From assembly GCF_000472865.1 (NCBI RefSeq), contig NZ_AXAP01000057.1, positions 1 to 53,737 on the forward strand: a DNA stretch of 53,737 nucleotides, read 5' to 3'. A program made the position numbers and the translations under genes. Below the pieces are notes generated by a model. That model ran no database searches, was not told the DNA's origin, and saw nothing but the letters and a program-made list of their open reading frames with translations. The DNA comes from Bradyrhizobium elkanii WSM2783. Lineage in GTDB: Bacteria; Pseudomonadota; Alphaproteobacteria; Rhizobiales; Xanthobacteraceae. This document shows positions 15,877-24,383 of this stretch, one piece after another (positions within the stretch are counted from its first letter, which is position 1; each line of letters starts with the position of its first letter).

Positions 15877-17037
15877 ATGGCAATACCCTTCTTCAAGGAA
15901 CTCCGCATCGGCGGCTATCTGCTCAAGCAGAAGCTGCGGGGTCGCAAGCGCTATCCGCTCGTGCTGATGCTGGAGCCGCTGTTTCGCTGCAATCTCGCCT
16001 GCGTCGGCTGCGGCAAGATCGATTATCCGGATGCGATCCTCAACCGTCGCATGACCGCCCAGGAATGCTGGGACGCGGCCGACGAGTGCGGCGCGCCGAT
16101 GGTCGCGATCCCCGGCGGCGAGCCGCTGATCCACAAGGAGATCGGCGAGATCGTCCGCGGCCTGGTGGCGCGTAAGAAGTTCGTCTCGCTCTGCACCAAC
16201 GCGCTGCTTCTGGAAAAGAAGCTCGACCTGTTCGAGCCGTCGCCATACCTGTTCTTCTCCGTGCATCTGGATGGCCTGAAGGATCACCACGACAAGGCGG
16301 TGTCGCAGAAGGGCGTGTTCGATCGCGCGGTGTCCGCGATCAAGGCGGCGAAGGCGCGCGGCTTCACCGTCAACGTCAATGCCACCATCTTCGACGGGCA
16401 TCCGGCGGAAGAGATCGCCAAATTCCTCGACTTCACCACCGAGCTTGGCGTCGGCGTCTCGATGTCGCCGGGCTACGCCTATGAGCGCGCGCCGGACCAG
16501 GAGCACTTCCTCAACCGCACCAAGACCAAGAAGCTATTCCGCGACGTCTTTGCGCTCGGCAAGGGCAAGAAGTGGAATTTCATGCATTCCGGCCTGTTCC
16601 TCGACTTCCTGGCCGGCAACCAGGAATACGAGTGCACGCCGTGGGGCATGCCGGCGCGCAACATCTTCGGCTGGCAGAAGCCCTGCTATCTGCTCGGCGA
16701 AGGCTACGCCAAGACCTTCAAGGAACTGATGGAGACCACGGACTGGGATTCCTACGGCACCGGCAAGTATGAGAAGTGCGCCGACTGCATGGCGCATTGC
16801 GGCTACGAGCCGACCGCGGCGATCGCAGCGCTCAACAACCCGCTGAAGGCAGCGTGGGTCTCGATGCGCGGCATCCGCACCAAGGGTCCGATGGCCCCCG
16901 AGATCGACCTCTCGAAGCAACGCCCGGCGCAGTACATCTTCTCGGAGCAGGTCCAGAAGAAGCTCTCCGAGATCCGCCGCGACGAAGCGGCCGCCGCCCA
17001 GCAGAAGGCCGCGCAGAAAGCCTCAACCGCCGCGTAA
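15877..17037 (+). CDS. hpnH: Adenosylhopane synthase HpnH (radical SAM)
   Basis: A 386-residue radical SAM enzyme that joins the 5'-deoxyadenosyl group to diploptene, forming adenosylhopane, the first side-chain step. The cluster motif is Cys38-x3-Cys42-x2-Cys45 (RCNLACVGCGK), followed by the SAM-binding GGEPLIHKEIG. A C-terminal cysteine group (CADCMAHCGYEP) resembles the extra domain seen in HpnH. ATG 15877 follows GAGAGAAAGA; the frame opens slightly earlier at 15856. It is downstream of ispH and is followed by a clear intrinsic terminator at 17057. Confidence 0.93.
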   Translation: MAIPFFKELRIGGYLLKQKLRGRKRYPLVLMLEPLFRCNLACVGCGKIDYPDAILNRRMTAQECWDAADECGAPMVAIPGGEPLIHKEIGEIVRGLVARKKFVSLCTNALLLEKKLDLFEPSPYLFFSVHLDGLKDHHDKAVSQKGVFDRAVSAIKAAKARGFTVNVNATIFDGHPAEEIAKFLDFTTELGVGVSMSPGYAYERAPDQEHFLNRTKTKKLFRDVFALGKGKKWNFMHSGLFLDFLAGNQEYECTPWGMPARNIFGWQKPCYLLGEGYAKTFKELMETTDWDSYGTGKYEKCADCMAHCGYEPTAAIAALNNPLKAAWVSMRGIRTKGPMAPEIDLSKQRPAQYIFSEQVQKKLSEIRRDEAAAAQQKAAQKASTAA

Positions 17038-17056
17038 GCCGCGAGCGACGTCAATC

Positions 17057-17099
17057 AAAAAAGGCCCGGCCGTCGATGACGGTCGGGCCTTTTGTTTTT
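17057..17099. terminator. Bidirectional intrinsic terminator between hpnH and hpnG
   Basis: GGCCCGGCCGTC and GACGGTCGGGCC pair around GAT with one G-U wobble. An A6 run precedes and TTTTGTTTTT follows, so the hairpin is flanked by a U-tract when read on either strand. It sits 20 bases after the hpnH stop and serves the convergent hpnG operon as well. Confidence 0.85.
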
Positions 17100-17121
17100 A
17101 GATCGGCGTATCTTTCAAATC

Positions 17122-17210
17122 GTAGCCGGGTGGAGCGAAGCGCAACCCGGGACACCTGCGATCCGCGTTTGTACCGGTCCCGGGTTACGCTGACGCTTCA
17201 CCCGGGCTAC
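17122..17210. repeat. GTAGCC...GGCTAC palindromic repeat, copy 1
   Basis: Begins GTAGCCGGGTGGAGCGAAGC and ends CTTCACCCGGGCTAC, with inner arms CAACCCGGGAC and GTCCCGGGTTACG. Related copies are at 32205-32294, 44694-44783 and, shortened, 24348-24383. This copy lies in the convergent gap between hpnH and hpnG, next to the terminator. Confidence 0.8.
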
Positions 17211-17221
17211 GGCCTCAGCAG

Positions 17222-17971
17222 CTACGCCGCCGAGCGAATCGGCTCCACGGGGACGAGGGTCTCGCCGCCCAGCAGGAAGCCACGGCAGCCGCGCAAGGAG
17301 CGCAGCGCGCGGTTGAAGTCGATTCCGGTCGAGACCAACGAGCGCAGCGTCAGCGGGTTGCGCGCCACCCCGCGCAGGACCTTGCGCAGGTCGATGTCGC
17401 CGTTCGGCTTGACCGCGGTCTTCGCCAATTCCGGCAGCGCGCGGTGGGCGGGATCGCTGATCACCCGGAGCGCCGCGAACGGAACGCCCGCCCTGGCCGC
17501 GTAGGCCGCAGCGATGTGGCTTTCCATGTCAACGGCGGCAGCGCCGGTTTCGGAGCGCAGCGCCGCCTTGCAGGCCCTGGCCGCAATCACCTGTTCGACG
17601 CCCGCGAGCCCGCCCCTGACGATCTTGCGGCGCTTCAAGGTGGCGCTGGCAACCATCTCGTCGTTCAAGGCCATATCGGCCAAGAATCGGGTGTCGCCGG
17701 AAAGCACCTCCGTCGCCACCACGACGTCACCCGATCGCAACGCCGGATCGAGCCCGCCGGCCACGCCGAACGAGATCACGCCGCGGAACGATGACGAATC
17801 GAGTGTTGCCAATAGCGCACGAAGCTGCTGCGGATCGCTGGAACTGCAAATAACGATCATGCCGGGCCCAGCCGCGATGCGGGCCTCCTGCACTAACCCC
17901 GTTACGATCAAGACCGGCCGCGGATCCAGCATTTTCCCCACAGTCGCGGCGGCCCCCGCCCCCAAGCTCAC
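17222..17971 (-). CDS. hpnG: HpnG, adenosylhopane nucleosidase/phosphorylase
   Basis: A 249-residue member of the purine nucleoside phosphorylase / MTA-SAH nucleosidase fold. HpnG removes adenine from adenosylhopane, leading to ribosylhopane. The N-terminal PVLIVTGLVQEARIA, the central ISFGVAGGLDP and DVVVATEV and the purine-site VDMESH signature are visible. The frame stays open to 18217 inside shc, but GTG 17971 overlaps the shc stop by four bases (GTGA) and follows TAGGGGTCGGAAT, so it is the best start; ATG 17935 is a second choice. Last gene of the hpnCDE-shc-hpnG operon. Confidence 0.88.
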   Translation of the reverse strand: MSLGAGAAATVGKMLDPRPVLIVTGLVQEARIAAGPGMIVICSSSDPQQLRALLATLDSSSFRGVISFGVAGGLDPALRSGDVVVATEVLSGDTRFLADMALNDEMVASATLKRRKIVRGGLAGVEQVIAARACKAALRSETGAAAVDMESHIAAAYAARAGVPFAALRVISDPAHRALPELAKTAVKPNGDIDLRKVLRGVARNPLTLRSLVSTGIDFNRALRSLRGCRGFLLGGETLVPVEPIRSAA

Positions 17972-19929
17972 ATTCCGACCCCTACCACCCTGCTGTTCGT
18001 GCTTCGCAAATTCCGATACCGCGCTAGCGCCCAGAGCGGGAAGAACTTGGAGTAGCCATGATAACGCAAGTAAAACACACGCGGGAAGCCCGTAGCCGTG
18101 AAGCGCTGCTCCTCCCAGAGTCCTTTTTCGCTCTGTGTGCTTTTTAGGTACTCCACCCCCCCTCGAACTGCGGGGTTTTCGACTTCTCCCGCCGCCATCA
18201 GCGCGAGCAAAGCCCATGCCGTTTGCGAGGAGGTCGAAGGCGCGGCCTCATAGCCCCGATAGTCGAGCCGGTAGCTGACGGCGTCCTCGCCCCATCCGCC
18301 GTCCTGATTCTGGACCGACACCAGCCAATCGACCGCCTTCCGAATCATCGGGTCCTGATGGTCGACGCCGGCGGCGTTGAGCGCGCAGAGCACCGACCAG
18401 GTGCCATAGATGTAGTTCAGCCCCCAGCGGCCGAACCAGGAACCTTCGGCAAGCTGGGTGCGGCGCAGGTAGGCGACGCCGTCAGCAACCGCCTTGCTGG
18501 TCTTTTCGGTCTCGCCGAGCTGCGCCAGCATCGAGACGCAGCGCGCGGTGACGTCCTCGGTCGGCGGATCGAGCAGCGCGCCATGGTCGGAGAACGGGAT
18601 GTTGTTGAGGTAATATTCGAGGTTGTTGACGTCGAAGGCGGCCCAACCGCCATCGCGGCTCTGCAAGCCCTCGATCCATTCGCGGGCGCGGGCAATCGCC
18701 GCATCGTACTCCTTGGTGCCGGTATAGCGGCGCGCCCGGTCCATCGCCATGACCACCACAGCGGTGTCATCGAGGTCGGGATAGTGGTCGTTGTTGTACT
18801 GGAACGCCCAGCCGCCCGGCCGGACGTCGGGCGCCTTCACTGCCCAGTCGCCCTTGAAATCGAGCACTTGCCGCGGCTTCAGCCAATCGAGTCCCTGCTT
18901 GGCCTTGGCAAAGGTCTCCTCGCCGCCTACCTCCTCCAGCGCGTGGCAGGTCAGCGCAGTGTCCCACACCGGCGATACGCAGGGCTGGCAATAGGCCTCG
19001 TTGTCGCGGATCACCAGGAGCTTCTCCAGGCCGCGCCGCGTGGCGGCACGCGGCGGATAGTTCTCGTCCTTGCCGAGCGCGTCATACATCATCACGATGT
19101 TGGCCATCGGCGGATAGATCGCGCCCATGCCGTCCTCGCCGTTCAACCGCTCTTCGATGAAGGCGAGCGCGGCATCGATCGCACGCTGGCGCAGGCTCTT
19201 GGTAAATAGCGGCTCGACTACGCGCAGGACGCTATCGAGTCCGCGGAACAGCAGGAACCAGCCCCAGCTCTGATGCGGCGCCTTCGGCGGCATGCCGACC
19301 GACTTGGGATCCTGCAGGAACAGTTCGTCGAGGCCGACGCCCTTCGGGTTCTTGGCGCGCGGCTTCAGCGCGGCCAGGACCATCAGCGGCACCATCGTGG
19401 TGCGCGCCCAGTAAGAGATCTTGTTGATGTGGAACGGCGACCACATCGGCAGCAGCATGATCTCGACCGGCAGCACCGGCGTCGCGCGCCAGGTCACGAT
19501 ACCAAACAGCGCCAGCAGGAAGCGGGTGAAGACGTTGGAGCCCGCGGCTCCGCCGCGCGAACGGATCGCCTCGCGCGCTTTCACCATATGCGGCGCGTCG
19601 ACGGAATCGCCGATCACCTTCAGCGCGAAATAGGCCTTCACGCTCGCGCTCATATCGAACGGACCGTCATGCACCAATGGCCAACCGCCATGGGCGCCCT
19701 GCACACGGCGAAGGTAGTTGCCGATCTTCGCCTCCAGCCCGCTGTCGACGGGCTCGCCCAGATAGTGGCACAGCAGCACATATTCCGCCGGGATCGTGCT
19801 GTCGGCCTCGAGTTCGAACACCCAATGTCCGTCGGATTGCCGATGGCCGAGCAGCGCCTCGGTCGCCGTGGAGATGCTCTTCTCCAGTGCGATCGGATCG
19901 ACGGTGGCGGTATCGTTGACGGCATCCAT
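17968..19929 (-). CDS. shc: Squalene-hopene cyclase (HpnF)
   Basis: A 653-residue class II triterpene cyclase that converts squalene to hopene and diplopterol, bound to the membrane face. The protonating DxDD motif is DLDDT at residues 385-389. Several QW repeats are visible (e.g. GWPLVHDG, QSRDGGWAAFD, GSWFGRWGLNYIYGTW and QNQDGGWGEDAVSYR), as is PVEIMLLPMWSPFH of the substrate channel. The length is normal. hpnE lies 55 bases upstream and hpnG starts in the stop codon, so it is mid-operon. Confidence 0.96.
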   Translation of the reverse strand: MDAVNDTATVDPIALEKSISTATEALLGHRQSDGHWVFELEADSTIPAEYVLLCHYLGEPVDSGLEAKIGNYLRRVQGAHGGWPLVHDGPFDMSASVKAYFALKVIGDSVDAPHMVKAREAIRSRGGAAGSNVFTRFLLALFGIVTWRATPVLPVEIMLLPMWSPFHINKISYWARTTMVPLMVLAALKPRAKNPKGVGLDELFLQDPKSVGMPPKAPHQSWGWFLLFRGLDSVLRVVEPLFTKSLRQRAIDAALAFIEERLNGEDGMGAIYPPMANIVMMYDALGKDENYPPRAATRRGLEKLLVIRDNEAYCQPCVSPVWDTALTCHALEEVGGEETFAKAKQGLDWLKPRQVLDFKGDWAVKAPDVRPGGWAFQYNNDHYPDLDDTAVVVMAMDRARRYTGTKEYDAAIARAREWIEGLQSRDGGWAAFDVNNLEYYLNNIPFSDHGALLDPPTEDVTARCVSMLAQLGETEKTSKAVADGVAYLRRTQLAEGSWFGRWGLNYIYGTWSVLCALNAAGVDHQDPMIRKAVDWLVSVQNQDGGWGEDAVSYRLDYRGYEAAPSTSSQTAWALLALMAAGEVENPAVRGGVEYLKSTQSEKGLWEEQRFTATGFPRVFYLRYHGYSKFFPLWALARYRNLRSTNSRVVGVGM

Positions 19930-19984
19930 TTTGTTCGATTTCTCCTTCTCTTGAACGTGCTGCTGCTACGTGCGCCGGTGTATG

Positions 19985-21241
19985 TCAGTGCCTCGCCAGG
20001 ACCAGATCGGCGGCGCGGTCACCCGACCGCACCGATCCCTCGATCGTTGCCGGCAGTCCCGTATCAGTCCAATCGCCGGCGAGAAACAGGTTTTTATAGG
20101 CCGTGACCGCGCCGGGGCGCAGAGCGTGCTGTTCCGGCGTGGCCTCGAATGTGGCACGGCGCTCGCGCACGATCTGCCAGGCGGGCAATGGAGGCAATTC
20201 GCCGGAAATGCCGGCGGCCTTGCAGACATCGCGCCAGATCGCCTGGGCGAGTTCCTCGCGCGGCATGTCGACGAGACGATCGCCATTGCTGATCGTGACC
20301 GAGAGCCGCTGCGGGAACGCGAACAACCATTCGACGAGGCCGCCGATCACGCCGAGGATCGGCGCAGCATTGGGCGGCGGATCGAAGCGGAAATGCGCGT
20401 TCACGATGGCGCGGAATTTGGTCGGCGTCTTCAGGCCCGGCACCAGCGATGCCGCAGCGCGCGGCGGCACTGCGAGCACCACCGCGTCAGTGGGCGCCAG
20501 ATCGATCGTATCGTCGCCGAATTTCAGCTCGCTGACATGATCGGACACCGTGCCGAACTGTCGCAGCTCATGGCCGAGCCGCACGCTCGAACCCCTCTCC
20601 TGCAGCAGCTTCACCGCGGGTTCGATCAGGACCGAGCTCAAACCGTCGCGGGCAATCAGCGGCCGGCAGGACTCGCCGCCGGCAAGCAGCGTCTCGCGTA
20701 CGATCGCACCGGCCAATCCCGCCGAGCCCTCGGGCGGGTCGACATTGAGCGCGGCAAGCAACAGCGGCTGCACCAGACGATCGTACAGCGTGCCTTTGCA
20801 TGCGATGGTATCGCCGACCCGCTTGTCGGTGCCGGCCCAGGCGATCGGCGCCAGCGCGAGGTAGTCGCGTAAGCTCGTGTCGGGAACCCGGCGCGCTTCG
20901 TCGAACACCCAGAGCGGCAGGCGGGAAGCGCCGAGATCGAGTTCCCAGCGCTTGCCGCTTGCAAGATCGACAAAGGGAAATTTCGCGCGTTCCGGCCCGA
21001 CCAGCCCGGCTTCGGTGCCGATCGATTTTGCATAGGCCAGGGCATGGCGATTGCCGGACAGCAATAGGTGATTGCCGTTGTCGATGGTGAGATTGGTCGC
21101 GGCGTCGAAATAAGAGCGGCAACGGCCGCCGGTTTGCTGCGTCGCCTCGTGGACGTGCACCGTGTAGTTCGCGCTCGAAAGGCGAACGGCTGCCGAGAGG
21201 CCGGAAATACCGGCGCCGATGATATGAACGGTCTTTTGCAT
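19985..21241 (-). CDS. hpnE: Hydroxysqualene dehydroxylase HpnE
   Basis: A 418-residue FAD-dependent amine-oxidase/desaturase-fold enzyme. HpnE reduces hydroxysqualene to squalene, the third step of the HpnC-D-E route from farnesyl diphosphate. The FAD dinucleotide motif is VHIIGAGISGLSAAVRL (about residues 5-21), with HVHEATQQTGGRCRS following and a C-terminal FAD contact in NLFLAGDWTDTGLPATIEG. It lies six bases after hpnD and before shc. Confidence 0.92.
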   Translation of the reverse strand: MQKTVHIIGAGISGLSAAVRLSSANYTVHVHEATQQTGGRCRSYFDAATNLTIDNGNHLLLSGNRHALAYAKSIGTEAGLVGPERAKFPFVDLASGKRWELDLGASRLPLWVFDEARRVPDTSLRDYLALAPIAWAGTDKRVGDTIACKGTLYDRLVQPLLLAALNVDPPEGSAGLAGAIVRETLLAGGESCRPLIARDGLSSVLIEPAVKLLQERGSSVRLGHELRQFGTVSDHVSELKFGDDTIDLAPTDAVVLAVPPRAAASLVPGLKTPTKFRAIVNAHFRFDPPPNAAPILGVIGGLVEWLFAFPQRLSVTISNGDRLVDMPREELAQAIWRDVCKAAGISGELPPLPAWQIVRERRATFEATPEQHALRPGAVTAYKNLFLAGDWTDTGLPATIEGSVRSGDRAADLVLARH

Positions 21242-21247
21242 CAGATG

Positions 21248-22090
21248 TCAGATGAACGCGTAACGAAGAAGAATGCCGATCTTTTGCATCTTGCCGACGC
21301 GAACGGGCTCGCGTGGCGTTGCAAAACCCCGGGCGATCAGGAGATCGAGGATCGCGCCATAGTATTTCGACATGATCCGTGGCGCGCGCACCGCGCGCCG
21401 CGAATTACGCTTCATGATGTCATCCGCCTTCTCGAAATGTTTCTTCGCCCGTTCGGCAAGCGGCAGGCACACTTTCGGCAAGTTGCGCTCGGCGATCACC
21501 CGCTGGGGGTCGTTAGACGTAATGCCGGCATGGAGCAGCATCTCGCGCGGCAGATAGAGCCGGCCGAGGCCGGCGTCCTCGTCGACGTCGCGCAGGATGT
21601 TGGTGAGCTGCAGCGCCCGGCCAAGATGATGCGCGAGCAGGACGCCGTCCTCCTCGGGCAGGCCGAACACCCGCACCGAGAGCCGGCCGACCGCGCTCGC
21701 CACGCGGTCGCAATAGAGATCGAGCGTCGCCATGTCGGGGGCGCGGATGTCCTGCGGCACATCCATCTCCATGCCGTCGACGATAGCAAGAAAGTCCTCG
21801 CGCTTCAGGCCGAAGGACTTGACCGAGGCAACATAGTCCTTGAGCCGCGGCGGCGGATTGCCCTGGTACAGCGCATCGATATCGTCACGCCATTGCTGCA
21901 ACGCGGCCAGCCGCTCGTCGCGCGGACCGTGGGAATCAGCGATATCGTCGACCTGGCGGCAAAAGCTGTAGATCAGGAACATCGCATCGCGCTGCGCGCG
22001 CGGCAGGATCCGCATCGCTGCGTAGAACGAACTGCCGGACGCGGTGGTGCCATAGTCTTCTGCGTTGGCCGCCGCCGTCTCAACGCTCAT
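21248..22090 (-). CDS. hpnD: Presqualene diphosphate synthase HpnD
   Basis: A 280-residue trans-isoprenyl diphosphate synthase (squalene/phytoene synthase family). HpnD condenses two farnesyl diphosphates to presqualene diphosphate. The first Asp-rich motif is CRQVDDIAD, the second is LRDVDEDAGLGRLYLP. The frame runs far upstream through hpnC, but ATG 22090 (MSVETAAANAEDYG) overlaps the hpnC stop as ATGA and matches the family length. Coupled translation with hpnC is likely. Confidence 0.93.
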   Translation of the reverse strand: MSVETAAANAEDYGTTASGSSFYAAMRILPRAQRDAMFLIYSFCRQVDDIADSHGPRDERLAALQQWRDDIDALYQGNPPPRLKDYVASVKSFGLKREDFLAIVDGMEMDVPQDIRAPDMATLDLYCDRVASAVGRLSVRVFGLPEEDGVLLAHHLGRALQLTNILRDVDEDAGLGRLYLPREMLLHAGITSNDPQRVIAERNLPKVCLPLAERAKKHFEKADDIMKRNSRRAVRAPRIMSKYYGAILDLLIARGFATPREPVRVGKMQKIGILLRYAFI

Positions 22091-22965
22091 GCGCCGGCCG
22101 CCGTTTTTGACACCGGCCGGCGCCCGATGGCGCGACGGGCCAATTCGCCGGCGACGCCGCCGAGGCTGTTGCCGAGCATTTCGAGCGGACTGAGATGCAC
22201 GCGCTCGCTGAGGGGATCGCGCACCTTCAGCATGTTCACGATCCTGTCGGCGAATGCCTGGATCACGGATATCTCCAGACCCAACCGCAGATCCTTCACC
22301 TCGGCGGCGAGCGACTTGCTTTCGGCAAGCAGCGTCTCGGTGCGCACCGCGAGCGCCTGCAGGCATTGCAGCAGCGACGGGGGAGACTTCGGCTCCCCGA
22401 GCATCTCGACGGTCGCGCCGGATGCGGCCAGCGCATCGCGCGGCAGGTAGATACGGTTGAGATTCTTGTAGTCCTTGGCGCAATCTTGCAGGTGGTTGTT
22501 GATCTGCAAGCCCGCGCACAGCGCGTCCGACGCCGCCCAGGTGGACGTGCTCTCGCCGTGGACGTCGAGCATGAAACGGCCGACCGGCATCGCCGAGTAG
22601 CGGCAGTAATGGATCACCTCGTCCCAGTTCTCGTAGCGCAGCTTTGTCACATCCATGCGGAACGCGACCAGCACGTCCAGCGCGTGGCGCGGCGGCATCG
22701 CTCGCTCGGCGAGTGCACGGCGCAGGTTGACGGCTTCCTTTTGGGTATCACCCTCACCCAGGAGCTCCTTCTCGAGCAGATCGAGATAATGGAGCTTTTC
22801 GTCCGCCGGCAACGTTGCGTGGTCGGCGATGTCGTCGGCGGTGCGGACGAAATTATAGAAGGAAAGGATCAGGGCGCGGTGACGCGGATGAATGATCCAC
22901 GACGCGACCGGAAAATTCTCGTCGCGGTGGGTCTTCCCGGATCGCAGTTCGCTCGCGCTTGTCAT
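22087..22965 (-). CDS. hpnC: Hydroxysqualene synthase HpnC
   Basis: A 292-residue squalene-synthase-like enzyme that converts presqualene diphosphate to hydroxysqualene. It has the first motif VRTADDIADHATL and the altered second motif LQDCAKDYKNLNRIYLP, and a conserved YCRYSAMPVGRF. ATG 22965 (MTSASELRSGK) is preferred over the longer frame reaching 23079, whose extra 38 residues are unlike the family. First gene of the hpnC-D-E-shc-G operon; a perfect 11-bp inverted repeat lies about 125-157 bases upstream. Confidence 0.92.
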   Translation of the reverse strand: MTSASELRSGKTHRDENFPVASWIIHPRHRALILSFYNFVRTADDIADHATLPADEKLHYLDLLEKELLGEGDTQKEAVNLRRALAERAMPPRHALDVLVAFRMDVTKLRYENWDEVIHYCRYSAMPVGRFMLDVHGESTSTWAASDALCAGLQINNHLQDCAKDYKNLNRIYLPRDALAASGATVEMLGEPKSPPSLLQCLQALAVRTETLLAESKSLAAEVKDLRLGLEISVIQAFADRIVNMLKVRDPLSERVHLSPLEMLGNSLGGVAGELARRAIGRRPVSKTAAGA

Positions 22966-23089
22966 CAGGAACCGGCCACATTCGCCCTGGCTAAGGGCAT
23001 GCGCCAGAAGTTGCGCATGCGGTGGATTGCGTGCCCCATATAGGGGAATACGCGACCAAAACCAATGCTGTATGGGCAATGTGCGCGGC

Positions 23090-23122
23090 GCCTGTGCCCA
23101 ATATCACACAGTGGGCACAGGC
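23090..23122. promoter_or_regulatory. Perfect 11-bp inverted repeat upstream of the hpn operon
   Basis: GCCTGTGCCCA (23090-23100) and TGGGCACAGGC (23112-23122) flank 11 bases. It lies between the stop of a small gene (23159) and the hpnC start, both on the minus strand. There is no T-run after the hairpin on the minus strand, so it is more likely an operator or leader hairpin than an intrinsic terminator. Confidence 0.5.
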
Positions 23123-23158
23123 TCTCTTGCGGCAATTTTTCGCGTGCAAAATACGGCG

Positions 23159-23398
23159 TTACTGCCCGTGGCTCTTCAATACCTGGTCGCAGGCCGCGCT
23201 GATCTTGGTGCGGTTCTCCTTCAGGCAGGCGAGGATGGTGAAATCGCCCTGATCGATCACCGCGCGGCAGTGCTTCTGAACGTCGCGGGTGCAGGCCTTC
23301 TGTTCCTCAGGCGTGCCGCTGCGCGATTGCTGCTGGGCGAAGGCGTCAGATGAAAACGGGATCGACAACAGCGCGAGGGCCAATAGAACTTTACGCAT
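23159..23398 (-). CDS. Small secreted cysteine-containing protein
   Basis: A 79-residue exported protein. The signal peptide MRKVLLALALLSIPFSSDAFA is followed by a mature domain with three cysteines (KACTRDVQKHC, then LACLKEN and SAACDQVL giving a fourth). The spacing resembles the Cys-rich repeat family (GLG1/FGFR-type repeat) found in many small alphaproteobacterial periplasmic proteins. Function is unknown. It lies upstream of hpnC in the same orientation, with 193 bases between, but is probably a separate unit. Confidence 0.75.
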   Translation of the reverse strand: MRKVLLALALLSIPFSSDAFAQQQSRSGTPEEQKACTRDVQKHCRAVIDQGDFTILACLKENRTKISAACDQVLKSHGQ

Positions 23399-23827
23399 CG
23401 TATTCCTTCATTTTCGACAGCAAAAAACCCTGTTCCGGAAATTGCGTTTCGGCAGGACCCGGCGCGGATTTATTGGGATTTGCGCCGCCGCGTAGCAAAG
23501 CGACGAAGAAAGGACAAGCGCCGCTAAATGCGGCCAAATTTGCGGTGCTGTAAAGGGCCATCTAATCAGTTGAAAAACCAAGAAATTCCTTTCGATCACG
23601 GTTCGCTACAGACTGTTGCAGCGCAGGTGCCGATATCGGATGAACAGACATGACGTGAGATGCGGCTTGATTCTGTCGAGCAAAAATGGCCTGTTTCCCG
23701 CGATTCCGCCGGCTATGACAGGCAGGGTGGGTCGTTTGAACCTGTGGGATCGCGATCAACACTAAGTGTTCGATGCGGCGAGGCGTATCTTGAAGAAGGT
23801 CGTCGATTTTTGATGGGAAAACTCACA
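23399..23827. other. Gene-free divergent region, 429 bases
   Basis: Separates two divergent genes for small secreted proteins. It is less GC-rich than its surroundings in parts (23403-23430, 23570-23600). No promoter pair, repeat or RNA structure was recognised. Confidence 0.4.
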
Positions 23828-24331
23828 ATGAAGCGGTTTGGTTTGGGCTTGTTCGGGCGCGCGATCGCGGCGGCCGGCATTGGCGCGGTGGTCATGTTGT
23901 CGGTCAGCGCGGGCAACGCCCAATCGTCGGGACCATTCGCTGGCTTTGACGGATCGTGGAGCGGTTCGGGCACCGTTGCGCTCTCCAACGGCACCACCGA
24001 ACGGATCCGCTGCAAGGCCAGCTACAAGGTCAACGCCACCGGGCTTGGCCTGAAGCAGAGCCTGAATTGCGCCAGCGACAGCTATAAGTTCGACCTCTCC
24101 AGCGACGTAACGAGCCAGGGTGACCGCATCTCCGGCAACTGGAGCGAGAGGAGCCGCAACATCTTCGGCAACCTGCAGGGTACCGCGGGCGGCGGCCAGA
24201 TCGAGGTGTTCGTCGAGGCGTCCGGATTCGCCGCCACGCTGAACCTGCGCGCCCACGGCAACAGGCAGGTCGTGCAGATCGACTCCAAGGGCGAGATCCG
24301 CGGCGTCAACATCACCCTGACGAAGGGCTGA
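23828..24331 (+). CDS. Secreted hypothetical protein
   Basis: A 167-residue product with an N-terminal signal (MKRFGLGLFGRAIAAAGIG followed by a hydrophobic stretch ending in GNAQS). The mature part is Gly/Ser/Thr-rich with alternating strands (FDGSWSGSGTVALSNG, then GNWSERSRNIFGNLQG), suggesting a small beta-barrel, and one Cys pair (RCKASYK, LNCASDS). It resembles conserved proteins of bradyrhizobia without a defined role. ATG 23828 is preceded by GGGAAA; ATG 23813 would add five residues. It converges on the hexapeptide transferase. Confidence 0.72.
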   Translation: MKRFGLGLFGRAIAAAGIGAVVMLSVSAGNAQSSGPFAGFDGSWSGSGTVALSNGTTERIRCKASYKVNATGLGLKQSLNCASDSYKFDLSSDVTSQGDRISGNWSERSRNIFGNLQGTAGGGQIEVFVEASGFAATLNLRAHGNRQVVQIDSKGEIRGVNITLTKG

Positions 24332-24347
24332 TACGGCCGCGAACTCT

Positions 24348-24383
24348 GTGGCCCGGGCGAAGCGACAGCGTAGCCCGGGCTAC
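24348..24383. repeat. Shortened GTAGCC-type palindromic repeat
   Basis: GTGGCCCGGGCGAAGCG followed directly by CGTAGCCCGGGCTAC is a collapsed copy of the repeat at 17122. Its final CTA is the reverse complement of the TAG stop of the minus-strand transferase gene, so the repeat arm supplies that stop codon. Confidence 0.6.
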
